The position numbers and the translations under genes are program-made. A DNA stretch of 64,000 nt from Amycolatopsis sp. CA-230715 (GTDB taxonomy: Bacteria > Actinomycetota > Actinomycetes > Mycobacteriales > Pseudonocardiaceae). The notes beneath the pieces are model-generated. The model worked only from the letters and a program-made list of their open reading frames with translations, made no database searches and was not told the origin of the DNA. The stretch is from positions 2,541,501-2,605,500 of the forward strand of contig NZ_CP059997.1 of the NCBI RefSeq assembly GCF_018736145.1, written 5' to 3'. The stretch's first letter is position 1. Every line of letters starts with the position of its first letter. Below are positions 31,100 through 39,707 of this stretch, piece by piece.

Positions 31100-32533
31100 A
31101 TGGCCGAGCAAACCGGACTGCGGGCGCAGATGCTGCGGCGAAAGCCGCTCGACTCCTCCGGCGACGACTCCCCCGATTCCCCTGACCGGCTGAAGCGCTC
31201 GCTCGGCACCTTCCAGCTGACGATGATCGGGGTCGGCTGCGTGATCGGCACCGGCATCTTCTTCACCCTGTCCACCGCGGTGCCCAAGGCAGGGCCCGCG
31301 GTGGTCGTCTCGTTCGGCATCGCCGGGATTGCCGCCGCGCTGTCCGCGCTGTGCTACGCCGAGGTCGCCTCGCGCATCCCGGTGTCCGGATCGACCTACT
31401 CCTACGCCTACGCCTCGCTCGGCGAGTTCGCCGCGGTGGCCATGGGCGCCTGCCTGCTGCTGGAGTACGGGGTCGCCACCGCGGCGTCCGCGGTCGGCTG
31501 GAGCGGGTACCTCGGCAGGCTGGCCGAGGACGTGCTGCACGTCCACCTGCCCTACTGGGCGATGCACGCGCCCGGCGCCTCGGACGGCGACCAGCACGGG
31601 ATCGTCAACCTGCCCGCGGTCGTGCTGGTGTTCCTGTGCGCGGTGCTGCTGATCCGCGGGATCACCGAGTCGATGCTCGTGAACACCGTCATGGTGCTGC
31701 TCAAGCTCGGCGTGCTGGCGCTGTTCGGCGTGCTGGCGCTGACCGCGTTCCGCTCCGGCAATTTCGCCGACTTCGCGCCGATGGGCATGGCGGGCATCAC
31801 CGCGGGCAGCGCGTCGATCTTCTTCACCTTCGTCGGCGTCGACGCGGTGTCCACCGCGGGCGAGGAGGTCCGCGATCCGCGCCGGACGATGCCCCGCGCC
31901 ATCCTGTTCGCGGTCGGCATCGTCATCGTGTTCTACGTGCTGGTGGCCGTCGCCGCGCTCGGGGCGCAGCGGTGGCAGGACTTCGACGGCCAGGAAGCCG
32001 GTCTCGCGGTGATCCTGCAGAACCTGACCGGGCAGCACTGGCCGGGCGAAGTGCTGTCCCTCGGCGCGGTGATCTCGATCTTCTCGGTGACCCTGGTCGC
32101 GCTGTACGGGCAGACCAGGATCCTGTTCGCGATGGGCCGCGATGGCATGGTCTCCCGGCGGTTCGCCGCGCTCGGGCCGCGCACCCGCACCCCGGTGTTC
32201 ACCACCGTGTCGGTGTCCGCGGCGGTGGGGCTGGCCGCGGCGTTCTTCCCGCTGGACGCGCTCGGCGACCTGACCAGCATCGGCACCCTGGTCGCGTTCA
32301 TGGTGGTGGCGGCGACCGTGCTGATCCTGCGCCGCCGTGACCGCGGCGCCCGGCCGGAGGGGTTCCGGGTGCCCGGCGGACCGGTCGTCCCGGTGCTCAC
32401 CGTGGTGGTCTGCGGGTACGTGGTGCACGGCCTCGGCGTGGTCACCAAGGTGGTCTTCGCCTGCTGGCTGCTGGTGGCGCTGGCCTACTACCTGCTCTGG
32501 GCGCGGCACCGGTCCGCGTTGAGTCCTTTGTAG
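31100..32533 (+). CDS. APC-family amino acid permease (cationic amino acid transporter-like)
   Basis: The 477-residue transporter has about 12 membrane spans. TM1 carries the APC glycine motif (MIGVGCVIGTGIFF). Later segments include the helix-10-side sequence VSTAGEEVRDPRRTMPRAI, which is conserved in CAT/YfnA-type transporters. It should import basic or neutral amino acids with protons. GGAGGACCG precedes the ATG. The 26-bp palindrome upstream implies dedicated repression by a regulator not encoded nearby. It is transcribed alone; the next gene has its own leader. Confidence 0.88.
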   Translation: MAEQTGLRAQMLRRKPLDSSGDDSPDSPDRLKRSLGTFQLTMIGVGCVIGTGIFFTLSTAVPKAGPAVVVSFGIAGIAAALSALCYAEVASRIPVSGSTYSYAYASLGEFAAVAMGACLLLEYGVATAASAVGWSGYLGRLAEDVLHVHLPYWAMHAPGASDGDQHGIVNLPAVVLVFLCAVLLIRGITESMLVNTVMVLLKLGVLALFGVLALTAFRSGNFADFAPMGMAGITAGSASIFFTFVGVDAVSTAGEEVRDPRRTMPRAILFAVGIVIVFYVLVAVAALGAQRWQDFDGQEAGLAVILQNLTGQHWPGEVLSLGAVISIFSVTLVALYGQTRILFAMGRDGMVSRRFAALGPRTRTPVFTTVSVSAAVGLAAAFFPLDALGDLTSIGTLVAFMVVAATVLILRRRDRGARPEGFRVPGGPVVPVLTVVVCGYVVHGLGVVTKVVFACWLLVALAYYLLWARHRSALSPL

Positions 32534-32604
32534 ACCGACTTACGGCGGGTACTGGCGTCGAAAGCGCTGCGGTATACCGGAAGCACAGCCGTGAAGGGAG
32601 CGCC

Positions 32605-34845
32605 ATGCCGCGCGGAACACGTTGGGCCGTGCTCGCCGCGGCGTTGCTGCTGTGCACCGCGGTCGCCGTCCCGGCCCGTGCCGCCGCGCCCGGCGGCACG
32701 GTCACCGAGGTGCGGGTAACCGGGCCGGTCTCCCAGCGGTTCAACCTCGTCGTCCTCGGCGACGGCTACACGGCGGCGGAGCAGCCGAAGTTCTTCGCCG
32801 ACGTCGAGCGGCACGTGAACACGCTGTGGTCGATGGAGCCGTTCAAGTCCTACCGCGGCTACTTCAACGTGTACGCGGTCTCGATCCCCTCACCCGAGTC
32901 CGGGGTCGACTGCGACCCCGGGCTCGACGCGCCGCGCCGGAACACCCCGCTGAACATGGGGTTCTGGAACAGCTGCGACCCGTCGAGCCCGCAGCGCCTG
33001 CTCACCGTGGACGACGCGGCCGCGCAGCGGTACGCCGATCTCGTGCCCGGCACGACGCGGGCGAACCGGCAGATCCTCGCCCTCGCCAACAGCGCGACCT
33101 ACGGCGGCTCCGGCGGCACGTACGCGACGGCGTCGGGCGGGAACGCGTTGTCCGCCTTGATCTCCCCGCACGAGCTCGGCCACTCGCTCGGCGGCCTCGA
33201 CGACGAATACGACTACTACGCGCGCGGTGTCCCCGGCGGCCAGTACACCGGCGGCGAACCCGCGTCGATCCACCACACCGTGCTGACCGAACAGCAAATG
33301 CGGGACCGGCACGCGAAGTGGTGGCGCTGGCTCGGCGAGCCGAGCGAGTCCGGCGGCACCATCGGGCGCGCCGAAGGCGGGCTCTACACCCAGACCGGCG
33401 TGTGGCGGCCGAGCAGGCACTCGATGATGAAGACGCTCGGCTACCCGTTCGACCAGATCGGCCGCGAACGGATGACCCAGCGCATCTCGGCGAAGGTGCC
33501 GCTCCTCAGCGGCGGCACCCCGGCCGGGACGATCGGCGCCGACCGGGTGGTGTGGGCCCGCGTGGCACACCCGGCCGGTCACCGGCTCGACCTCGCCTGG
33601 ACGCTCGACGGCAAGCCGCTGGCCGGTGGCGCCGCCGTCGACCTGCGGCAGGCGAACCTGCCACCGGGGCGGCACGCGCTCGCCGTCACCGCGACCGATC
33701 CGACGCCGTTCGTCCGCGCCCCCGCCGCCCGCCCGTCGGCGAGTCGCGAGTGGACGGTCGACACCGCGGTCAGCACGCCACCGGCGAGCGGCCAGCCCGT
33801 GCTCGCGTCGACACCGACGGACCGGCCGGTCGGCGCCACCGATGTCGTGTACGTCGACACCGGCGAACCGACCGGGGCGATCCCGCCGGTGGACTGGGCG
33901 CTCGACGGTGTTCCCAGCGGCACCGGCCCCGACTTCGACCTCGGCGCGCGACGGCTGCCGCCGGGCGCGCACACGCTCACCGCGGCCACCGGCGGCACGA
34001 CGCTCGCCTGGACCGTGGACGCCACCGGCCCGGCCACCGCCGCCTCCTTGTCCGAACCACTGCTCACCGTCGCGAAACCGACCGGCCCGGAGTACGTGTT
34101 CACCGGCCCGTTCACGATGCGGCTCACCGCGTCGGACGACCGCGAAGGCCGCCTGATCCCCGAATTCCGCGTCGACCGCGACGGCTGGCACAAGTACTAC
34201 GGCTGGCCGACCGACCCGGCGGCGCCGTACCTGTTCACCGCACGCGGCACCGAGATCGACGGGCTGGCCTACGGCAACCTCGGCCCCGACGGCCTGACGG
34301 TTTCCCCTTTCACCACAAGGAAACCGGGCTACGGACGGCACGAGGTCGAGTACCGCGCCACCGACGCCGCGGGCAACACCGGCGCGGCGGGGTCGTTCGC
34401 CGTCACGCTGCTGCCACCGCCGCCCGCGTGCACCACGACGATCACCGGGAACCGCACCGGACCGGTGGCGGTCACCGGCGTGACGTGCCTCGAGAACGCG
34501 ACCGTGACCGGTCCGGTCACCGTGCGACCTGGCGCCTCCCTGGTCGCGACCGGATCGCGGATCACCGGACCGCTCACCGCCGACGGCGCGGCCGCGGTGG
34601 AACTGCTGCGCTCCCGCGCCGTCGGCCCGGTCCGGCTGGCCGGGGGCACCGGGCCGGTGACCGCGGTCGGCTCCGCCTTCACCGGACCGGTCACGATCGA
34701 CGGCGCACCGGCCGCGCCGGTGTTCGCGGGCAACACCGTCACCGGCCGGCTGACGTGCACCGGCAACGCGGCACCACCCGACGACCTGCGGGCGCCGAAC
34801 ACCATCACCGGCCAGGCCACCGGCCAGTGCGCGAACCTCCGTTAG
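32605..34845 (+). CDS. Secreted M64-family metallopeptidase with C-terminal repeat domains
   Basis: The 746-residue protein has a Sec signal peptide ending near ARAAAPGG. The catalytic zincin motif is HELGHSLGGLDDEY (about residues 190-203), typical of IgA-peptidase M64 proteins, with the supporting RFNLVVLGDGYTAAEQ N-terminal block. After about residue 300 come Ig-like modules with repeated DWALDG/WTLDG lines, a domain with DREGRLIPEFRVD, and a C-terminal stretch with repeated TGPV/ITGP units and two Cys pairs that looks like a small beta-helix. It is probably an extracellular protease; substrate unknown. The 3' end overlaps the convergent SH3-like gene by four bases. Confidence 0.85.
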   Translation: MPRGTRWAVLAAALLLCTAVAVPARAAAPGGTVTEVRVTGPVSQRFNLVVLGDGYTAAEQPKFFADVERHVNTLWSMEPFKSYRGYFNVYAVSIPSPESGVDCDPGLDAPRRNTPLNMGFWNSCDPSSPQRLLTVDDAAAQRYADLVPGTTRANRQILALANSATYGGSGGTYATASGGNALSALISPHELGHSLGGLDDEYDYYARGVPGGQYTGGEPASIHHTVLTEQQMRDRHAKWWRWLGEPSESGGTIGRAEGGLYTQTGVWRPSRHSMMKTLGYPFDQIGRERMTQRISAKVPLLSGGTPAGTIGADRVVWARVAHPAGHRLDLAWTLDGKPLAGGAAVDLRQANLPPGRHALAVTATDPTPFVRAPAARPSASREWTVDTAVSTPPASGQPVLASTPTDRPVGATDVVYVDTGEPTGAIPPVDWALDGVPSGTGPDFDLGARRLPPGAHTLTAATGGTTLAWTVDATGPATAASLSEPLLTVAKPTGPEYVFTGPFTMRLTASDDREGRLIPEFRVDRDGWHKYYGWPTDPAAPYLFTARGTEIDGLAYGNLGPDGLTVSPFTTRKPGYGRHEVEYRATDAAGNTGAAGSFAVTLLPPPPACTTTITGNRTGPVAVTGVTCLENATVTGPVTVRPGASLVATGSRITGPLTADGAAAVELLRSRAVGPVRLAGGTGPVTAVGSAFTGPVTIDGAPAAPVFAGNTVTGRLTCTGNAAPPDDLRAPNTITGQATGQCANLR

Positions 34846-35159
34846 CAGACCGGGGGTTCCGGAGTCGCCCATTCGCGGAGGACCTGGCCCGCCTGCCAGA
34901 CCCAGCCCGCGGCCTCGGGGGCGTTGACGTTCCACCAGTTGCCGTCGGGTGTCTGGCAGTTGATCGTGACGCCCTGCCCGTTCCAGCCCTTGCCGACGAA
35001 ACCCCCGTCGGGGGCGTTCAGGATGTCGGTGTCGGCGATGAAGCGGCCCGGCACCCCCGCCGCGAGCTGGTCCGCCTGCGCGGGTCCGGTCAGGAACGTT
35101 CCCCCGAGTGCGGCGGCGGTCAGGCCCACCAGCGTCAGCCGAGCGGCGAGTTTGCGCAT
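34842..35159 (-). CDS. Secreted SH3-like (bacterial) domain protein
   Basis: The 105-residue protein has a clear signal peptide (MRKLAARLTLVGLTAAALGG..., cleavage after AQA near residue 29). One SH3b-like domain follows: TDILNAPDGGFVGKGWNGQG, a Cys at about 68, GNWWNVNAPEAAGWVWQ, and a terminal Cys. The two cysteines probably form a disulfide. Such small proteins bind cell wall or act as inhibitors. It is preceded by ACGGAG and by a 17-bp palindrome (35182-35198). No partner gene is evident. Confidence 0.7.
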   Translation of the reverse strand: MRKLAARLTLVGLTAAALGGTFLTGPAQADQLAAGVPGRFIADTDILNAPDGGFVGKGWNGQGVTINCQTPDGNWWNVNAPEAAGWVWQAGQVLREWATPEPPVC

Positions 35160-35181
35160 GGGTTTCTCCGTGGTCCGCGAG

Positions 35182-35198
35182 GCGATATCCGGTATCGC
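35182..35198. promoter_or_regulatory. 17-bp palindrome upstream of the SH3-like gene
   Basis: GCGATA and TATCGC flank TCCGG, 23 bases upstream of the SH3-like gene's start. This is a possible operator; the regulator is unknown. Confidence 0.35.
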
Positions 35199-35393
35199 GT
35201 GATCAATTACCGGCGCAAGCTAGCAACCAGTGATGAAATCTCGACGAATTCGCTACTCAGCGCAGCCGAGCTGGGCCGTTCAGGTGTATACCAGGGCGGA
35301 AATTCGGACAGGGTGTTCCGCATCGCCGGGGTTCGGGTCAGGATGGTGAACGTTTTTCGAAGGCCGTATCTGGGGGCGGAGCGGCGCTCCGCG

Positions 35394-35416
35394 CTCGTAA
35401 CCGCTGTGCTTACGAG
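35394..35416 (+). promoter_or_regulatory. Inverted repeat at the lanA ribosome site
   Basis: CTCGTAA and TTACGAG are perfect 7-bp arms around nine bases, with the second arm running into the GAGAGGTGG ribosome site 11 bases before the lanA ATG. In RNA it could hide the ribosome site; in DNA it could be an operator. A second GC-rich hairpin lies just upstream near 35377. Confidence 0.5.
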
Positions 35417-35427
35417 AGGTGGTCGAA

Positions 35428-35589
35428 ATGTCCGTTCAACTGGGTGCTCCCGCCGACGAACTGGTCGCGGGCGACGTCGAGGCCGAACTGTCCGCACTGG
35501 ACGCCCTGGAGGCGGGCACCGACAGCCCGCTCACCTTCCCCACGGCCCTGTCGTCGATGCCGATCTGCTGCACGCTCGCCGACTTCTGA
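35428..35589 (+). CDS. Class II lanthipeptide precursor (LanA), 53 aa
   Basis: ATG 35428 follows GAGAGGTGG. The leader is acidic (DELVAGDVEAELSALDALEA) and contains the ELxxL-like helix expected for LanM recognition. The C-terminal part TFPTALSSMPICCTLADF holds Thr/Ser residues and two adjacent cysteines (C47, C48). It ends three bases before the LanM gene. Thr36, Thr39, Ser42, Ser43 and Thr49 are possible dehydration sites, and the two Cys would allow at most two thioether rings. No double-Gly cleavage site is obvious. Precursor status is strongly supported by adjacency to LanM, although the gene is very short. Confidence 0.85.
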   Translation: MSVQLGAPADELVAGDVEAELSALDALEAGTDSPLTFPTALSSMPICCTLADF

Positions 35590-35592
35590 TCG

Positions 35593-38553
35593 GTGACCGA
35601 CATCCGGGAGCGCGGTGACGCGTGGTTGCCCTCCGGCTGCGACGAAGACCGTCATCGCGCTCTCGGCCGTGCTTTGGGCGACCGGCGGGCCGTGCCGTTC
35701 CTCGCCCTCGCCGATCCCCTGGTCGGCTGGGCGCACGAGCAGCTCGTCGAACGCCTGGCGCCCCGCTGGCCCGGCGCGGGACGGCTGCCCGCCCCGCCGC
35801 GCTGGGCCGAACTGCTCCTTCCCGCGCTGTACCGCCGGTTGAACGGCATGGCGCAGCGCACCTGCCTGGTCGAGCTGGCCAGGGCACGCGAGCGCGGCCT
35901 GCTCGACGGGGACAGCGGGGAGAGCAGGTTCGCGTCCTTCGTCGACTGGCTGTCCACATCGGACAACAGCCGCGCGGTGTTCGCCCGGCATCCGTTGCTG
36001 GCCAGGCAGTTGACCGTGGTCAGCCGCCTGTGGGTGGACCAGGCCGTGGAATTCTCGGCGCGGCTCGTCCACGATCTGCCTTCGGTGCTGGAAAACTTCG
36101 CCGCGGCAGGTGATCCCGGCAGGCTCGTCGATGTCCACATGGGACTCGGCGATCCGCATCGCGGCGCGCGGACGGTGTGCTCGATCCGGTTCGAGAACGG
36201 CCTCCGGTGCGTCTACAAGCCGAGGTCGCTGGCCACCGACGTCCACTTCCAGCAGCTACTGGCCTGGCTGAACAAGCGGCTCGACGGCCCGGCGCTGCCG
36301 ACCATCACCTGCCTCGACCGCGGTGACCACGGCTGGATGGAGTTCGTCGAAGCCGCGGGCTGCCCGCGAGGCGAACCGGCCGAGCGGCTGTTCCGGCGCT
36401 ACGGCGCGCTTCTCGCCGCCCTGTACCTCGTGCACGCGGGCGACTGCCACACCGAGAACATCGTCGTCTCCGGGGAACTGCCCTTCCTCGTCGACATCGA
36501 GACGGTTTTCCAGCCGCGCGTCCCGTCGTTGCGCTCCGCTTCCTCGGCCGCGGAGACGGCGGCCGCCGAGCTGTGCGACGGCTCGGTGCTCTTCAGCGGC
36601 CTGCTGCCCACCGGCGGGCGCCCCGCCGACGCGACGGAGCTGGCGGGCGTCGGCTCGTCTGCGGTGGCACCGAAACCGGGGTCGGGGCTGAACCAGCCCG
36701 CGATCCTGGACGCGGGCACCGATCGCATGCGGATCGCCATCGGCACGCGGCAGCCGGAGCCTCCGCCGCGAACGGCACTGCGCCCGCTCGACCACCTCGC
36801 CGACATCGAAGCGGGTTTCGCCGACGCCTACCGCGCGCTGGCCCGCGAACGCGACGAACTCGTGGCCGGGCCGCTCGCCGCGTTCGCGGATGACCGCGTT
36901 CGTTACGTGGTACGGGACACGGAGGTGTACGGGGTGCTGCTGTCCACCTCGTTCCATCCCGGCCTGCTGCGCGACGAGGCGAGCCGGGAGCGGCACTTCG
37001 ACCGGCTGCACCGAGCCGCGGCGCGCCGCCCCGGTCTCGCGGACTTCGTCGAGTCGGAACGAAAAGACCTGTGGCGCAACGACATTCCGTTCTTCACCGT
37101 GGGCGTCAGCGGTGGACCGGTGCACGACAGCGACGGTATCCCCTTGCCAGGGCTGACGTTCCGGTCTGGAATGGACATCGCGCGCGACGTGGCGGCGAGG
37201 CTCGGTCCCGACGACCTCGCACTGCAGACCTGGCTCATCCGCACCGCGGTCACGTCGGAGACGATCCGGTCGGAGCTCACCGTGGCGCGTCCCCGGCACG
37301 AAGCGCGTCCGGCGGCGCATCCGGCGGACCGGGCCAGGCTCGCCGCCGCCGCGGACGCGGTCGCCGAACGCGTTGCGGCACTGGCGATCGAGGCCGACGG
37401 TGAAGCGGTGTGGCTGGGCTGCTCCACCGGCCGCAGCGGCGCCTACGCGGTCGGTGCGCTCGACTGCGGGCTCTACGACGGGCTGACCGGGATCGCCGTG
37501 TTCCTCGCGCAGCACGCGCGGATCCGTGGTTCCCGCGAATCCTCGAGGCTCGCGAGCGCGGCCGCCCGTGCCGCGGTTCGTCAGCTCGTTCGGTCCGGCG
37601 ACCTCGCGAACCGGGTGGGCCTTCAGGGCGCCGGGGGCGTCGTCCACGGGCTCGCGCACCTGCACGCGGTACTGCCGGAGAGCGACCTGATCGGGCACGC
37701 GTTCCGGCTCGCCGGGCACCTGCGCGAGAAAGTCGCTTCGGACAACCAGTTCGAGGTCATGGGCGGTGCCGCGGGCACCATCCTCGGACTGGCCGCGCTG
37801 CACCGGGTGCGGCCGGGCGGGGTGGTGCGGGACGCGATCGCGGCGGCCGCGGAACGCCTGCTCACCACTTCGCTGCCCTGCGCGGCCGGTGCCGGGTGGA
37901 CGCCGTCGGCGCTCGGGGAACTGGGCGTGGCGACGGAACCGATCGCCGGATTCGCGCACGGCACGGCCGGAATCGCCGCCGCGCTGGCCGTCGCCGCGGA
38001 AATCCTCGGCGACACGCGCTGCGAGGACGCGATGCGGGCGGCGCTCGCCTACGAAGCGCACCTGTTCGACCCGGACCTCGGCGACTGGCGCGACCTGCGC
38101 GCCCCGGTCGGGACCGACCTCGTCGCGCTCGGCGAAAACAGCCGGTCGGTGGCGTGGTGCCACGGCGCCCCCGGCATCGGCGTCGCGCGGCACATCGTGC
38201 TGGGCGTGGTGGACGAGCCCGCGTGGCGCGCCGAGCTGGCGACGGCCGCCGCCGCGACCCTGCGCTCCGGGTTCGGCAGCGACCATTCGCTGTGCCACGG
38301 CGATCTGGGCAACCTCGACTTCCTCGTGCTGGCCGCGCAGCGGGACCCCGCGCTGACCGATCCCGTCCACCGGCACGCCGCCGGTGTGCTGGACGGCGTC
38401 GACGAGCACGGCTGGCGCTGCGGCCTGCACCCCGGCCTCACGGCCGCCGGCCTGTTCACCGGTCTCGCCGGGATCGGCCACGGGCTGCTGAGGCTGCTCG
38501 ATCCCGGCGGCGTGCCGTCGATGCTGGCCCTCCAGCCGCCCGTTCCCGCCTGA
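35593..38553 (+). CDS. lanM: Class II lanthipeptide synthetase LanM
   Basis: The 986-residue bifunctional enzyme has an N-terminal dehydratase/kinase-like domain (residues 1 to about 600) with CVYKPRSLATD (K209 region) and GDCHTENIVVSGELPFLVDI. It phosphorylates and eliminates Ser/Thr. The C-terminal LanC-like cyclase domain (about 640-980) has the zinc ligands C856 (AWCHGAPGIG), C901 and H902 (SLCHGDLGN). GTG 35593 follows the LanA stop directly. No LanT transporter/protease or immunity gene is next to it, so export and leader removal must be encoded elsewhere. Both active halves look intact. Confidence 0.93.
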   Translation: MTDIRERGDAWLPSGCDEDRHRALGRALGDRRAVPFLALADPLVGWAHEQLVERLAPRWPGAGRLPAPPRWAELLLPALYRRLNGMAQRTCLVELARARERGLLDGDSGESRFASFVDWLSTSDNSRAVFARHPLLARQLTVVSRLWVDQAVEFSARLVHDLPSVLENFAAAGDPGRLVDVHMGLGDPHRGARTVCSIRFENGLRCVYKPRSLATDVHFQQLLAWLNKRLDGPALPTITCLDRGDHGWMEFVEAAGCPRGEPAERLFRRYGALLAALYLVHAGDCHTENIVVSGELPFLVDIETVFQPRVPSLRSASSAAETAAAELCDGSVLFSGLLPTGGRPADATELAGVGSSAVAPKPGSGLNQPAILDAGTDRMRIAIGTRQPEPPPRTALRPLDHLADIEAGFADAYRALARERDELVAGPLAAFADDRVRYVVRDTEVYGVLLSTSFHPGLLRDEASRERHFDRLHRAAARRPGLADFVESERKDLWRNDIPFFTVGVSGGPVHDSDGIPLPGLTFRSGMDIARDVAARLGPDDLALQTWLIRTAVTSETIRSELTVARPRHEARPAAHPADRARLAAAADAVAERVAALAIEADGEAVWLGCSTGRSGAYAVGALDCGLYDGLTGIAVFLAQHARIRGSRESSRLASAAARAAVRQLVRSGDLANRVGLQGAGGVVHGLAHLHAVLPESDLIGHAFRLAGHLREKVASDNQFEVMGGAAGTILGLAALHRVRPGGVVRDAIAAAAERLLTTSLPCAAGAGWTPSALGELGVATEPIAGFAHGTAGIAAALAVAAEILGDTRCEDAMRAALAYEAHLFDPDLGDWRDLRAPVGTDLVALGENSRSVAWCHGAPGIGVARHIVLGVVDEPAWRAELATAAAATLRSGFGSDHSLCHGDLGNLDFLVLAAQRDPALTDPVHRHAAGVLDGVDEHGWRCGLHPGLTAAGLFTGLAGIGHGLLRLLDPGGVPSMLALQPPVPA

Positions 38554-38606
38554 GCCGGTCAGGAATCGAGAAGCGCAGGTCGCCTGGCGGCGCTTAGCGT
38601 CATCTC

Positions 38607-39227
38607 ATGACCTCGATCGACAGCATCACCCTCGAAGCGGCCGACACCGCGGCCGCGGAACGCTTCTACGCCAACGCTTTCGAGCTGGGCACCCGACTGC
38701 GCGTTCGCGCCTCGCAGGAACCGGCCACTGGTTTCCGCGGGTTCACCCTGTCCCTCACGGTGTCGCAGCCTGCCGACGCTGACGCCCTGCTCGGCGCCGC
38801 GCTCGACGCCGGGGCGACGGCCCTCAAGCCCGCCGCGAAATCGATGTGGGGCTACGGCGGTGTCGTCCAGGCTCCGGATGGCGCGATCTGGAAGGTCGCG
38901 ACCTCGGCGAAGAAGAACACCGGGCCCGTGTCCCGCCGGTTCGACAGCGTCGTGCTCCTGCTCGGCGTCGCCGACGTCGCCGCGAGCAAGCGGTTCTACG
39001 TCGATCGCGGCTTCACCGTGGCGAAGAGCTTCGGCCGCATGTACGTCGAGTTTGACGGTTCCGGCCCGGTGAAACTGGCGCTGTACCGGCGCCGCGCGCT
39101 CGCCAAGGACGCCAGTGTCGCCCCCGAAGGCGCCGGATCGCACGGGATCGCGATCGGCGGCACCGGCCCCTTCACCGACCCGGACGGCTTCACCTGGGAA
39201 ACCGCGCCGATGGCGGCGCGGCCCTGA
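38607..39227 (+). CDS. Two-domain VOC/glyoxalase-like protein
   Basis: The 206-residue protein consists of two beta-alpha-beta-beta-beta modules. The first runs from SIDSITLEAADTAAAERFY to PDGAIWKVA, and the second from SVVLLLGVADVAASKRFYVD to DPDGFTWETA. Conserved metal ligands are sparse, so it may be a binding/resistance protein rather than a lyase. It stands alone on the plus strand after LanM, about 50 bp downstream, and could be an immunity or stress function, though nothing shows this. Confidence 0.75.
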   Translation: MTSIDSITLEAADTAAAERFYANAFELGTRLRVRASQEPATGFRGFTLSLTVSQPADADALLGAALDAGATALKPAAKSMWGYGGVVQAPDGAIWKVATSAKKNTGPVSRRFDSVVLLLGVADVAASKRFYVDRGFTVAKSFGRMYVEFDGSGPVKLALYRRRALAKDASVAPEGAGSHGIAIGGTGPFTDPDGFTWETAPMAARP

Positions 39228-39253
39228 TGTGCCTCTACCGGCATCCGGGGGCG

Positions 39254-39607
39254 CTATTGGCCGGGCGCCTCGGCGAGGGAGAGGCTGTTCCCGTCGGGAT
39301 CGAGGATCTCGACGTGGCGCACCCCGTTCCCGTAGGTCTCCACTGGCTCGTGAGCGATGCCGTACGCGGCGAGGCGGGCCAGGATGTCGTCGAGCCCGGT
39401 CACCCCGAGCGTGATCATGGTCCCGCCCACCCTGGCGGCCCGCACCTCCCGGTCGTCGACGACGACCCACGCGTTCTCGCCGACCTGCCACAGGTACTCC
39501 TCCCCGATGACCACGTCCGCGTCGCGGCCGAAGAACACCCCGAACCACTCCAGTGACCTCACCCGGTCACGTACCGGCATGATGCTGTACAGGTCCACTC
39601 GGACCAC
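39254..39607 (-). CDS. Single-domain VOC family protein
   Basis: The 117-residue glyoxalase/bleomycin-resistance fold protein has VDLYSIMPVRDRVRSLEWF at the start (His of the usual metal site absent), WVVVDDREV in the middle and HVEILDPDGNSLSLAE at the end, where His and Glu could be ligands. It lies convergent to the preceding VOC gene and 100 bp downstream of the ABC permease gene on the same strand. Substrate unknown. Confidence 0.75.
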   Translation of the reverse strand: MVRVDLYSIMPVRDRVRSLEWFGVFFGRDADVVIGEEYLWQVGENAWVVVDDREVRAARVGGTMITLGVTGLDDILARLAAYGIAHEPVETYGNGVRHVEILDPDGNSLSLAEAPGQ

Positions 39608-39707
39608 TCCTCTCGGTCGTCTCGAAGGATGGACCAGTCCGGCGGGCGAAACTCATCGGCCACCGGGCACCCCCGACTTTCGGTGCCCGGTGGCCGTCGC
39701 GCCCGCC

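Noticed and set aside
32622..35618. A 998-codon open frame running through the M64, SH3-like and lanA regions
   Set aside because: Arg-rich shadow in the wrong phase; the phases actually used carry signal peptides, HELGH motif and ribosome sites.
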